The position numbers and the translations under genes were made by a program. Below are positions 15,498 through 21,991 of a stretch of DNA of 34,050 nucleotides, in pieces. Position 1 is the first letter of the stretch. Each line of letters starts with the position of its first letter. Source of the stretch: a virus; the IMG/VR virus record IMGVR_UViG_3300017782_000090, positions 1 to 34,050 of that record. One strand, 5' to 3'. The notes below the pieces were generated by a model, which worked only from the letters and a program-made list of their open reading frames with translations, did not search any database and was not told where the DNA came from.

Positions 15498-15583
15498 CAG
15501 GATATACCCCAGAATAAATTGATAAGATTGATTGCGAACAGAATCGCAACCAGTGAAGCAGCGGCCCTATTGAGCCACCGCAT
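15497..15583 (-). CDS. Tiny single-pass membrane peptide, 28 residues
   Basis: The ATG at 15581-15583 opens a 28-residue frame, MRWLNRAAASLVAILFAINL then INLFWGIS. It is almost entirely one hydrophobic helix with an N-terminal Arg-rich end, so its N-terminus should stay in the cytoplasm. The stop overlaps the next ATG as TGATG. AGAGAAAAC precedes the start. It fills the 103-base gap between two genes on the same strand. The size makes it uncertain, but the membrane-like composition is not typical of noise. Confidence 0.5.
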   Translation of the reverse strand: MRWLNRAAASLVAILFAINLINLFWGIS

Positions 15584-15600
15584 TGTTTTCTCTGGATCGA

Positions 15601-15939
15601 TCACGCTCGAACCCGCGACACGGTGATCGGCTGGTCACGCTGCTCTTTTGCCTTTGCCATCGACATCGCAAAAGCATACCGGCGGGCTGCTCCCCACAAA
15701 TCAGGCAGTTGATCGATCCTGACGCAGTGGATGATGTCATCGTCTTCGAAGACCTGACCATCAAGATAAAACCGCTTTAACCCGTCTTCGGACCATGCCC
15801 AGAATTTAGGCGGCACAAATTGGTTTCCGAAGAATTCATCTCCACGCCCATCGATCAAGGCAAGCTCCCAATTACCGGCGGCGCTTTCATGGATTGAAAT
15901 TTTATAATCCTGCCCGATAGTTTTTTGAATGGTTTTCAT
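15601..15939 (-). CDS. Hypothetical protein, 112 residues
   Basis: Not recognised. It appears a mixed alpha/beta domain: MKTIQKTIGQDYKISIHESA then WELALIDGRGDEFF, WAWSEDGLKRFYLDGQVFEDDDIIHCV, and a helical end with QLPDLWGAARRYAFAMSMAKAKEQ. It contains one Cys. The start follows the previous stop by three bases. No motif suggests catalysis. Confidence 0.66.
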   Translation of the reverse strand: MKTIQKTIGQDYKISIHESAAGNWELALIDGRGDEFFGNQFVPPKFWAWSEDGLKRFYLDGQVFEDDDIIHCVRIDQLPDLWGAARRYAFAMSMAKAKEQRDQPITVSRVRA

Positions 15940-15942
15940 CTA

Positions 15943-16200
15943 TCAGCCCTCCACATAAACGATGGTGTCAGGCTTTAGCTCGATGTACCGCCCGATATCG
16001 TCGCCATCGATGCAAGTGAATGTGGCAGGTCCAAACTCATCCTTCCGATTGTAATGCGCTCGGACATAATACTTTTCAGAGGTGGGTTTGCGGCAGAACT
16101 CTTGCCCCTTTTTAACTGTGCGCAGCTTCACGGCTTTGAGGCCAGAGAAAATATCCTGCGCCATTTCATTGAGCAGGTTGAGGTTTGGTTGATTTGTCAT
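15943..16200 (-). CDS. Hypothetical small beta-rich protein, 85 residues
   Basis: Not recognised. After a helical N-terminus (NLLNEMAQDIFSGLKAVKL), the rest (VKKGQEFCRKP...YYVRAHYNRKDEFGPATFTCIDGDDIGRYIELKPDTIVYVEG) reads like a small beta barrel, with two Cys. The ribosome site is AAGGAAG in the recurring leader ending GACCAATG. It is the first gene of the sub-operon that ends at the terminator at 15010-15033. Confidence 0.68.
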   Translation of the reverse strand: MTNQPNLNLLNEMAQDIFSGLKAVKLRTVKKGQEFCRKPTSEKYYVRAHYNRKDEFGPATFTCIDGDDIGRYIELKPDTIVYVEG

Positions 16201-16483
16201 TGGTCTTCCTTTCGGTTCGTTGGTGTTCAGGCACAGATGCCCGTCACCCCTGTTAACATGTAAATATTAATTATGTCCACAATAAACTGTTAACAGACCG
16301 CGATAAGTTAACAGGCTAACAGAGCGCATATAACGGCCACTGAGTGCGTTAACAGTTTCTGCGACTTAGAGTTCATGAAATCTGCTAGACCCCACTCAGT
16401 GGCGATTTTCGGTTATTTTGCACCTATAAGTTGAATTAGAAAGTTTCCTGGCATACCCCATAGGTTGAGTGCCTGATTTTGCC
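16201..16483. promoter_or_regulatory. Gene-free control region with clustered GTTAAC sites and a long inverted repeat
   Basis: No coding frame is seen. GTTAAC sites lie at 16252-16257, 16289-16294 (within the perfect palindrome CTGTTAACAG, 16287-16296), 16307-16312 and 16348-16353, plus a GCTAACAG at 16315-16322. An 11-base inverted repeat, GCCACTGAGTG (16336-16346) and CACTCAGTGGC (16393-16403), spans 68 bases. The region separates two leftward sub-operons, so it probably holds the promoter of the 16200 gene. No convincing -35/-10 pair was found. An iteron-like origin is an alternative reading. Confidence 0.5.
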
Positions 16484-16511
16484 AAAAAAAAGCCCCATCC
16501 GAAGACAGGGC
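16484..16511 (-). terminator. Minus-strand terminator with UUCG loop
   Basis: On the minus strand, GCCCTGTC-TTCG-GATGGGGC folds with two wobble pairs and is followed by eight T (plus-strand A-run 16484-16491). It ends the operon that includes the DUF932-like gene. Confidence 0.9.
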
Positions 16512-16537
16512 CAGTTCAGGGAGAATTTATTGTTGAT

Positions 16538-16726
16538 CTAATCGTCTATCAGTTCGTTGTCGGTTAGCATGTCTTTGATGTCATCCTGTGACATATGGTT
16601 CAGGCAATTAATCAAGGCCAAGCGGCAATCAATTATTCCATCGTCAACCATTTCGATTGCCCGCTGCCGATAGTTCCATTGGTTCAATTGTCTGAATGCT
16701 GCAAGCCTCGCCTCATGCCCCTGCAT
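16538..16726 (-). CDS. Hypothetical helical protein, 62 residues
   Basis: Not recognised. It is all-helical in appearance (HEARLAAFRQLNQWNYRQRAIEMVDDGIIDCRLALINCLNHM) with an acidic end QDDIKDMLTDNELIDD and two Cys. It overlaps the upstream gene by 14 bases and is followed by the UUCG terminator. The size and helical content fit a small regulator or anti-host protein, but no motif decides. Confidence 0.62.
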   Translation of the reverse strand: MQGHEARLAAFRQLNQWNYRQRAIEMVDDGIIDCRLALINCLNHMSQDDIKDMLTDNELIDD

Positions 16727-16910
16727 TTTCTGATCCCCCTATGCTGTTTGCCAGCCGGTCTATTGATCGGTTTAGCTTGGCTGCTTTTCGTTGCAGGGAC
16801 AACAACCGGCGGCGTTCACTTCGACGGCTGCGGGCTGGAGTAGTGGCTGCATATGAGAACTGCCCTGTCATAAAATCAGATGGCTTATGTTTGAATCTTT
16901 TGCCCATCAT
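16713..16910 (-). CDS. Small basic protein, 65 residues
   Basis: Not recognised. It is very basic in the middle (ARSRRSERRRLLSLQRKAAKLNRSIDRLAN) with a helical, Arg-rich segment that could bind nucleic acid. The ATG overlaps the stop of the DUF932-like gene as ATGA, which supports translation. No Cys or membrane segment. Confidence 0.6.
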   Translation of the reverse strand: MMGKRFKHKPSDFMTGQFSYAATTPARSRRSERRRLLSLQRKAAKLNRSIDRLANSIGGSENAGA

Positions 16911-17794
16911 GCTGCCTCCAGAAAACGGTTGTCAGAGATCCACTTATTAACTTCTAACTCACGCTGCATCATATTGGCTGCGCGGTTCTGATTAGCAGCA
17001 TCAGTCTGGCGCAAGGCAAAGCCGTTTCGATCATCCGCATAACTGGCGTAATTGGTCCAAGCACTGAGCAAGGCAAACTTATTTTTGCCTCTGACTGCGG
17101 CCTCTGACTGATACAGCGAATACATTTTATCGGCTTTGTTTTCTACCTGCCGCTTGCTGTCGGGGTTGGGCTTTGGAGCCATCATAGAATTGAGCAGCGC
17201 CTTCACGGTGTCATCGGTCAGGCTAGTCTGAGCAAATACTTTCAGCCGTGCGCTGTCGGCATAAAAATCGTTCTTCGCTGTCCGAAGTTGTTTGATGAAA
17301 CCTTCCATTGAAAACTGGCTGCTATTCCTGCGCCGTACTTTTGAATGTTCGCCCGATACCATGCCATTGAGGCAAAACGCATCTATCGCGCCGAATAGCG
17401 TTGTGTTCGATCCACTGCCACCATCGATCGAGTGCAGGGCAATGATACGCTGCTTGATGGTTGTCTGGTGTTCGTCGGTTTCAATCTGTGTTGCGATAGA
17501 TGGGAATTGAACATCCATCATTCCAAAAGCACCATTTCTGCCAGACTGAAATCTAAGTTGCGCGCCTTCAGTATCGGCGGGGTCCATGTTCTCTGTGACC
17601 TGTTGCCATACACCCTCAAAGAAACTGCGGTGGCTCGCGCATGAAAACGTGTCGCCTACGTGACCCAGCACCTTGCCGGTATTACCGTCGATCACAAATT
17701 TGTGCCGATCCTGTCGGCTGGCCTCGAACACCGGATCGAAGTCTAAAGCGGTTGGCAGTTCGAGGTCTTGGCTGAAGTTTTGAAAATCTAACAT
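16907..17794 (-). CDS. DUF932-like protein
   Basis: A 295-residue protein matching the pattern of DUF932 (phage and plasmid-like) proteins: an N-terminal region with KFVIDGNTGKVLGHVGDTF, a beta-rich centre, then IIALHSIDGGSGSNTTLFGAIDAFCLNGMVSGEHSKVRRRNSS near residues 120-165, where the CLNG and RR-NSS segments are the most characteristic. The C-terminal third is helical. The function is unknown. Members occur on phages, plasmids and archaeal elements and are sometimes discussed with anti-defence genes, without proof. The ATG has GAAAGAGAG upstream within the CAAC-rich leader. It is the largest protein of the accessory block. Confidence 0.75.
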   Translation of the reverse strand: MLDFQNFSQDLELPTALDFDPVFEASRQDRHKFVIDGNTGKVLGHVGDTFSCASHRSFFEGVWQQVTENMDPADTEGAQLRFQSGRNGAFGMMDVQFPSIATQIETDEHQTTIKQRIIALHSIDGGSGSNTTLFGAIDAFCLNGMVSGEHSKVRRRNSSQFSMEGFIKQLRTAKNDFYADSARLKVFAQTSLTDDTVKALLNSMMAPKPNPDSKRQVENKADKMYSLYQSEAAVRGKNKFALLSAWTNYASYADDRNGFALRQTDAANQNRAANMMQRELEVNKWISDNRFLEAA

Positions 17795-17894
17795 AATTAC
17801 TCTCTTTCATTGATTGGTTGGTTTGTTCGTTGGTTGCTGACTGATCGTCAGACCGAAGGCATCACCCTCCGATAACGGCCCAAAGGCCGTTTCA

Positions 17895-18110
17895 CTATGC
17901 AACCGCAAATAGCTTTTCTTTTGCCAAGGCTAATTGCCAAGGCTTCAGGCTGGTTTCTTCGAACACCGGCACCAGACGCCCGCTGCGCTCCACTACAATG
18001 TAGTTTGCGCTGTAGAGTTCATAGCCTTTGATCGCGTGAAGCAACCGGCTGGCGTTTGCATATGATTTGGCTGATTTCAATTTGATCACGTTGCGATTAC
18101 GTTTTTGCAT
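17895..18110 (-). CDS. Hypothetical small basic protein, 71 residues
   Basis: Not recognised. It begins MQKRNRNVIKLKSAKSYANA and continues with an alpha/beta pattern (YELYSANYIVVERSGRLVPVFEET) and a helical end. The start at 18110 is chosen because the AAGGACC ribosome site of the shared leader lies seven bases upstream. A longer reading from 18128 would translate that leader itself. The preceding 39-residue gene overlaps it by 14 bases. Confidence 0.64.
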   Translation of the reverse strand: MQKRNRNVIKLKSAKSYANASRLLHAIKGYELYSANYIVVERSGRLVPVFEETSLKPWQLALAKEKLFAVA

Positions 18111-18216
18111 TTGATTGGTCCTTTTCATTTTGTGTCTGCTCGTTAAGCCAGACGTTTATGCTTTCAATTTCACCGAAGAATAAATCGTCGGGCATTTCCC
18201 GTAAGTCGTTTGACAT
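18097..18216 (-). CDS. Tiny acidic protein, 39 residues
   Basis: The frame begins MSNDLREMPDDLFFGEIESI, then NVWLNEQTQNEKDQSNAKT. AAGGATCC lies six bases before the ATG. The C-terminal codons pass through the conserved leader of the next gene in another frame. Small and not recognised, but the good ribosome site and overlap with the next start support expression. Confidence 0.55.
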   Translation of the reverse strand: MSNDLREMPDDLFFGEIESINVWLNEQTQNEKDQSNAKT

Positions 18217-18306
18217 TGTGGATCCTTTTTTGCTGTCAGTTAAAAATGATGCTCAAAACATCGAGCCAGCACGATAAAAACCCGTATAAGGCGAAGAAGT
18301 ATCTGA

Positions 18307-18516
18307 TTAGCGAACCGCCTTAATTAGGTGGTTTTCCATAGTTATGATGCCAAACCATTCGCGGCCTTGGTTTGTGATATGAGGCCTATTAGCTACGGTG
18401 ATTTCACCATCACCGCGATACTGTGGACCGAATAGGCTGGTCTCTATATACGCGAGCGGTTTGCCTATGTTTTCCCTACAAGCTTTTTTGCTTGGGTAAT
18501 TTGCAATCATTGTCAT
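18307..18516 (-). CDS. First gene of the leftward early operon, 69 residues
   Basis: Not recognised. MTMIANYPSKKACRENIGKP is followed by LAYIETSLFGPQYRGDGEITVANRPHITNQGREWFGIITMENHLIKAVR, a small beta-rich domain with one Cys. It follows the divergent control region directly, with AAAGGACC before the ATG. As the promoter-proximal gene it should be made early and strongly. That and its size suggest a host-takeover protein, which is inference. Confidence 0.66.
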   Translation of the reverse strand: MTMIANYPSKKACRENIGKPLAYIETSLFGPQYRGDGEITVANRPHITNQGREWFGIITMENHLIKAVR

Positions 18517-18545
18517 TTAATTGGTCCTTTTCATTTGTTGGTTGT
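18514..18545 (-). promoter_or_regulatory. Conserved leader and ribosome site, minus-strand copy
   Basis: On the minus strand the leader reads CAACCAACAA, AATGAAAA, then GGACCAATTAAATG. Apart from the short AATGAAAA insertion and one base it matches the plus-strand leader at 18841-18864. A third, near-identical 27-base copy is at 18108-18134 before another minus-strand gene. Confidence 0.7.
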
Positions 18546-18615
18546 AGACGCAAATCAAGCGTCTGTCGGAAGCCTACAGGAAACCCGTTAACAAATGCAA
18601 CAGTTAAATTGCTAA

Positions 18616-18643
18616 CTAATAACCTGACCAATTGGTCAATCAA
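18616..18643 (-). promoter_or_regulatory. Leftward early promoter with palindromic operator in its spacer
   Basis: On the minus strand TTGATT (18638-18643) and TATTAG (18616-18621) are 16 bases apart. The spacer is almost entirely filled by the perfect 14-base palindrome TGACCAATTGGTCA (18625-18638). This is the layout of a repressor operator. It would drive the genes from 18516 leftward. Confidence 0.6.
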
Positions 18644-18697
18644 CGATTTTAAAAAATCATTTTTATTTTTCCCACTCGCCTTCCCCTACGTCAGGTG

Positions 18698-18726
18698 ACT
18701 ACATGTAGTTGCAATATGGTCCATAT
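18698..18726. promoter_or_regulatory. Two adjacent palindromes in the divergent control region
   Basis: ACTACATGTAGT (18698-18709) is a perfect 12-base palindrome. ATATGG-T-CCATAT (18714-18726) is a perfect inverted repeat around one base. They are four bases apart, between the leftward and rightward early promoters. Candidate binding sites for a regulator; no protein is identified. Confidence 0.45.
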
Positions 18727-18783
18727 ATACTCAGTGAAGGTATGATTTGTTCGCGCAGGGAAATTTTTTTGGTCTCAATCTGA

Positions 18784-18829
18784 CTGTTAACTTATTTGAT
18801 TGACAACCTGTTAACTGGCGTAGTAGACT
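18784..18829 (+). promoter_or_regulatory. Rightward early promoter with paired CTGTTAACT sites
   Basis: TTGACA (18800-18805) and TAGACT (18824-18829) are 18 bases apart. The nine bases CTGTTAACT occur at 18784-18792, upstream of the -35, and again at 18808-18816 in the spacer, 24 bases apart. That is roughly two helical turns, as for cooperative repressor sites. It drives the genes from 18862. Confidence 0.66.
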
Positions 18830-18840
18830 AGTTATCTAAT

Positions 18841-18864
18841 CAACCAACAAGGACCAATCAAATG
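18841..18864 (+). promoter_or_regulatory. Conserved leader and ribosome site, plus-strand copy
   Basis: CAACCAACAAGGACCAATCA and then AATG, with AAGGA as the ribosome site. The same element precedes the first gene of the opposite operon at 18514-18545. Confidence 0.7.
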
Positions 18865-19050
18865 AAAGCTACTACGATTCACCATCTTATGAACGACTAC
18901 TTGGATAACCATACTCTGGTTAAGGCTTGGCGGCTGCTAAACTACGTGCGGAAGTACCCAACGGCACTCTGCGGCCTTAACCGCACTGAGTTGGCTATCT
19001 ACAAGGCCATCGTCAATAACTGTGGCGAGGAGATGTCGAATGCAAGCTAG
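18862..19050 (+). CDS. First gene of the rightward early operon, 62 residues
   Basis: Not recognised. It is helical (TIHHLMNDYLDNHTLVKAWRLLNYVRKYPTALCGLNRTELAIYKAIVNNCGEEM), slightly basic, with two Cys. The segment ALCGLNRTELAIYKAI could be a small winged or helix-turn-helix fold, but it is too short to assign. It is promoter-proximal with the conserved leader. Its end overlaps the next gene by 11 bases. Confidence 0.66.
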   Translation: MKATTIHHLMNDYLDNHTLVKAWRLLNYVRKYPTALCGLNRTELAIYKAIVNNCGEEMSNAS

Positions 19051-19378
19051 TATTAAAATCACTCAGCGTATGCTGAACAAGTCCATTATCGATGCGAACA
19101 AGTCAGTGGTGGAATTCGCCAAAGAGTATCTGCCACACGACTACGATTACATATCTACCCTGCCAAGTAGGAAGCTGGTTTTCATTGGTGTATGGACACA
19201 CGCCGATAATTTACCTGCTCCGGTACGGCTCTATCTAAGACCTCGCGGTGATAGGCTGCTATCTATCGGCAGTTTAAAGCTGTTTGCAAAGGCCGGTGAT
19301 ACTGTAACCTTCAGCCCAGCCTCTGACCCTTCCAACTACCAACTGGAGCTAAGTCTGATCGAAGGAGAGGCGGCATGA
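19040..19378 (+). CDS. Hypothetical protein, 112 residues
   Basis: Not recognised. Begins MQASIKITQRMLNKSIIDAN, a helix, followed by a beta-rich domain (RKLVFIGVWTHADNLPAPVRLYLRPRGDRLLSIGSLKLFAKAGDTVTFSP). GAGGAG seven bases before the ATG at 19040 decides this start over one 18 bases earlier. The compact beta domain with LYLRPRGDRLLSI might bind DNA, but no known motif is seen. Confidence 0.68.
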   Translation: MQASIKITQRMLNKSIIDANKSVVEFAKEYLPHDYDYISTLPSRKLVFIGVWTHADNLPAPVRLYLRPRGDRLLSIGSLKLFAKAGDTVTFSPASDPSNYQLELSLIEGEAA

Positions 19379-19689
19379 AGTTGTACACAAACAACCAAGG
19401 CCAGTGGTCAGGCACTCAGGCTGATGCTCGCAAGCGGTTCAAGAATGACATGCGCCTAGTCGAGGTTCCGGTAGACAAACCCAATCTGCTTGCCTTCCTC
19501 AATGATAACGCAGTGGGTTCTTTCGAGGCTCTTGGTCACAAGCCAGAGCCAAACCCTGATCAACTATCACCACACGCAACTAGCTGGGTGTCTTGGGCCT
19601 TAGAACGCCTACAGCACGGACAGAAGAAGGACGCAGAAGAGATGCTGATCAAAGGACTCAAGCTACAGAAGGAGATGGCTAATGGCTAA
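19375..19689 (+). CDS. Conserved phage hypothetical protein, 104 residues
   Basis: Begins MKLYTNNQGQWSGTQADARK, then VEVPVDKPNLLAFLNDN and a helical C-terminus with HATSWVSWALERLQHGQKKDAEEMLIKGL. The opening and the VDKPNLLAFLN pattern recur in marine phages without assigned function. The start overlaps the previous stop as ATGA-type coupling with GGAGAGG upstream. No catalytic motif. Confidence 0.74.
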   Translation: MKLYTNNQGQWSGTQADARKRFKNDMRLVEVPVDKPNLLAFLNDNAVGSFEALGHKPEPNPDQLSPHATSWVSWALERLQHGQKKDAEEMLIKGLKLQKEMANG

Positions 19690-19969
19690 AGAAGAAGTAT
19701 TCAGCAAATTCATATGGGCTATTGGTGGTCTTACTGAAGTAATCGGTCAAATGCACTGTAGTACGACTAATGAAGCTACGGCGCTGCACTGGCACGACGA
19801 TGAGAACTACTGGTTCACGTTAGAAATGCGGGAAGACGGTGTCTACGCAGAGATAGATGACAGTACGGATGCCAAGACTATGTATGCTGCTATCGGCTAC
19901 TGCCAGTATCATGGCATCTCCTACAGTCTTATTTGGCAAGACTACCGAAAGGAGAAGTCTAATGGCTAA
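19682..19969 (+). CDS. Hypothetical protein, 95 residues
   Basis: Not recognised. It is an acidic alpha/beta protein: FSKFIWAIGGLTEVIGQMHCS, then TALHWHDDENYWFTLEMREDGVYAEIDD and a C-terminal helix. A cluster of His, Asp and Glu (HWHDDEN) near residue 36 could bind metal. GGAG lies before the ATG. It overlaps the genes on both sides (8 bases with integrase). Confidence 0.66.
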   Translation: MAKEEVFSKFIWAIGGLTEVIGQMHCSTTNEATALHWHDDENYWFTLEMREDGVYAEIDDSTDAKTMYAAIGYCQYHGISYSLIWQDYRKEKSNG

Positions 19970-21098
19970 AGCTCCTTACGTGAGGCCGCGAGAGGTAGGT
20001 AATGGTTGGGTGTACGACATCAGGCCTACCGCTGAAGTGCTAGAGGCTTTTCCGCATTTGAATGTTAAACCTCGTGAAAACTACACCTGTATTAGAGATG
20101 CCAATGCCCGTGGCTATGAGATTAAGCGTCTGTTCGAGGCCCATAAAGCCGGTGAAGAAGTAGAGGTACGAGCAGACAGCCGTTCTGTCGCTGCGCTGGT
20201 GGACTACTACAAAGACAGCATGGCGTACACAAACATCAAGGCCGCTTCTACCAAGCGGTCATACGATGGTCATCTCAGTCATGTTCAACGTGTACACATA
20301 AGCGGTAAGCAGTTTAGCAAGATGTTTGTGTCACAGGTGGATTACGAATACGCACAAAGATTGTGGCTACACATACAGGATGACGTAAGTACACACAAAG
20401 CCAACCACACATTCAAGGTGCTGAAGCTAGTCTGGAACGAGGGTTTACGTGCGGGGAAAGTTAAAGCTAACCCGTTCTCTCTGGTTAGGATACCTAAGTT
20501 ACCTGACAGGCAGGTTATGTGGACCGTCGATCAGATCAAGGGCATGGTGAAGTACTGTGATGAGCAGGGCTACCCGTCGATGGGTACTATGATCGTCATG
20601 TGCTATGAGTTCTGCCAGAGACCAGTAGATGTAAGGACTATGAAGTGGTCTAACATCGATGGGCGTACTGGTGTGTCTAACTTCATCCAGCAAAAGACCG
20701 GCAAGCAGATGTCCATAAAGGTAACCAACGCCGTTCAGGATAGGTTACATCTACATCAGCACCGTAACTCCGATGACTACATTTTCGCATACGAAAATAC
20801 TGGGCGTCCATACTCTGACGATAGATGTAATAAGTTCTTTCGTAAGCTGGCTGACGGCTATGGGCTACCTGAAGTGCCTCTACACAGTCAGTTCAATAAA
20901 GATGGCAGTCAGATGTATTCTACTATCTGGTTAGCTGACTTACGACGAACTGGGATAACCCATGCCAGTCAGTCTGGCTGCTCAGACAGAGAGCTAATGG
21001 CTCTATCAGGCCACAAGAACCCTCAGATGCTGGTTGTCTATGCAGTAGAGGGCGAGATTGAATCTACCAATGCCAATATAAAACGAGGACTATTATAA
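19962..21098 (+). CDS. int: Tyrosine recombinase, phage integrase
   Basis: A 378-residue site-specific recombinase that should join attP to a host tRNA gene. The N-terminal 180 residues hold arm- and core-binding domains. The catalytic domain shows the first Arg in CQRPVDVRTMKW, the beta-turn Lys in QQKTGKQM, the second Arg in ADLRRTGITH, the His in LSGHKNP and the nucleophile Tyr in MLVVYAV. The usual first His of HxxR is Ala here (ADLR), an uncommon change. The start at 19962 is set by AAAGGAG. A longer reading would run inside the previous gene. The probable attachment site lies 1.5 kb downstream. Confidence 0.93.
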   Translation: MAKAPYVRPREVGNGWVYDIRPTAEVLEAFPHLNVKPRENYTCIRDANARGYEIKRLFEAHKAGEEVEVRADSRSVAALVDYYKDSMAYTNIKAASTKRSYDGHLSHVQRVHISGKQFSKMFVSQVDYEYAQRLWLHIQDDVSTHKANHTFKVLKLVWNEGLRAGKVKANPFSLVRIPKLPDRQVMWTVDQIKGMVKYCDEQGYPSMGTMIVMCYEFCQRPVDVRTMKWSNIDGRTGVSNFIQQKTGKQMSIKVTNAVQDRLHLHQHRNSDDYIFAYENTGRPYSDDRCNKFFRKLADGYGLPEVPLHSQFNKDGSQMYSTIWLADLRRTGITHASQSGCSDRELMALSGHKNPQMLVVYAVEGEIESTNANIKRGLL

Positions 21099-21842
21099 AT
21101 GGATCACGAACAAATTACTGTTCAGTACGTGCGGCACTCCGGTGATGACCTCTCAGTCGTAGATGCGGCTAGAGTGAGTTATGACGCTACGAGTGAGGCT
21201 CTAGGTTATACTGGTAAAGAAGGTGGCCCTATGGTTCCTGAGCTACATGATAAGGATAAGAAGCTCATTCGGTATCTGGCTGATCATAAGCACTACTCAC
21301 CATTTAACCATGCCTTCGTCACTTTCAGGTGTACCGCACCGTTGTTCGCTATAGCGCAACTCAAGAAGAGCGAGTATATGCCGTGGAATGAGATAAGCCG
21401 CCGGTACGTGGACAGTGAGCCTGAGTTCTACTGGCCTACTGAATGGAGAGGCCGTCCTCGCAAGGGTAACTCTAAGCAAGGCAGCGAGGGCCGCATCACT
21501 ATATCAGACGACATCATAGAGGATTCCTATGATGGCGCTATGCTCAGCTATCGGACGCTACTTGAAGTAGGTGTAGCTCCAGAAATGGCTCGCATGGTTC
21601 TGCCGCAGTCAATGTTATCGTCGTGGATCTGGAGCGGTAGCTTAAAAGCCATCAGCAAGATGTGTAGCCTTCGCTGTGCCTCTGACACTCAATACGAGAG
21701 CCGTGTGGTAGCCAATCAGATTAGCGACATCATGCGAGGGCTGTTCCCAGTAAGCTGGGCTGCGCTGATGGGAGAGGCTTACCCATACATACGTCCAATG
21801 AGTGACCAAGAGAGGCAGAGAGCTAAGGAGAAGGCGGCATGA
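21099..21842 (+). CDS. thyX: Flavin-dependent thymidylate synthase, atypical active site
   Basis: A 247-residue protein of the ThyX family, which makes dTMP from dUMP with FAD and methylene-tetrahydrofolate. Conserved parts are seen: HxSPFNH near residues 65-71, NEISRRYVDSEPEFY near 97-111, the ARMVLPQ segment and LRCASDTQYESR. The signature RHRxxSxNExSxR is degenerate. Positions of RHR read K90-S91-E92 and the following Ser is Pro95. N97, E98, S100 and R102 remain. Some marine phage ThyX proteins carry other substitutions here, so activity is plausible but not certain. It abuts the integrase and precedes small genes with ATGA overlap. Confidence 0.88.
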   Translation: MDHEQITVQYVRHSGDDLSVVDAARVSYDATSEALGYTGKEGGPMVPELHDKDKKLIRYLADHKHYSPFNHAFVTFRCTAPLFAIAQLKKSEYMPWNEISRRYVDSEPEFYWPTEWRGRPRKGNSKQGSEGRITISDDIIEDSYDGAMLSYRTLLEVGVAPEMARMVLPQSMLSSWIWSGSLKAISKMCSLRCASDTQYESRVVANQISDIMRGLFPVSWAALMGEAYPYIRPMSDQERQRAKEKAA

Positions 21843-21991
21843 GAAACGACATCAGAATCACAGAACTGGAAGAGCATGAAGACGGGTCAGCGACTATACA
21901 GCTAGACCTTAGCCCTGAAGTATTCGCGGAGATATTCCAAGCCGGTTTCATAGCATTGGTTAAGCGAGGTCTAGATGAAGAAGACAGGTAA
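21839..21991 (+). CDS. Small acidic conserved phage protein, 50 residues
   Basis: Begins MRNDIRITELEEHEDGSATI and continues QLDLSPEVFAEIFQAGFIALVKRGLDEEDR. A beta hairpin followed by a helix (LSPEV...LVKRGLDEE) is a pattern I know from small marine phage proteins of unknown function. The ATG overlaps the ThyX stop as ATGA, and its end overlaps the next gene. No motif indicates activity. Confidence 0.74.
   Translation: MRNDIRITELEEHEDGSATIQLDLSPEVFAEIFQAGFIALVKRGLDEEDR

Noticed and set aside
17865-17895. Hairpin AACGGCC-GGCCGTT after the DUF932 leader as a terminator
   Set aside because: No T-run follows on the minus strand and only TTTC on the plus strand. It may be a leader stem, but evidence is thin.
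18645-18675. GATTTT-AA-AAAATC with following T-runs as a plus-strand terminator
   Set aside because: The stem is only A/T pairs and very weak, and no gene lies before it on the plus strand. More likely AT-rich promoter DNA.
19857-19961. N-terminal extension of the integrase by 35 residues
   Set aside because: It lies within the previous gene in another frame, and AAAGGAG sits right before the ATG at 19962.
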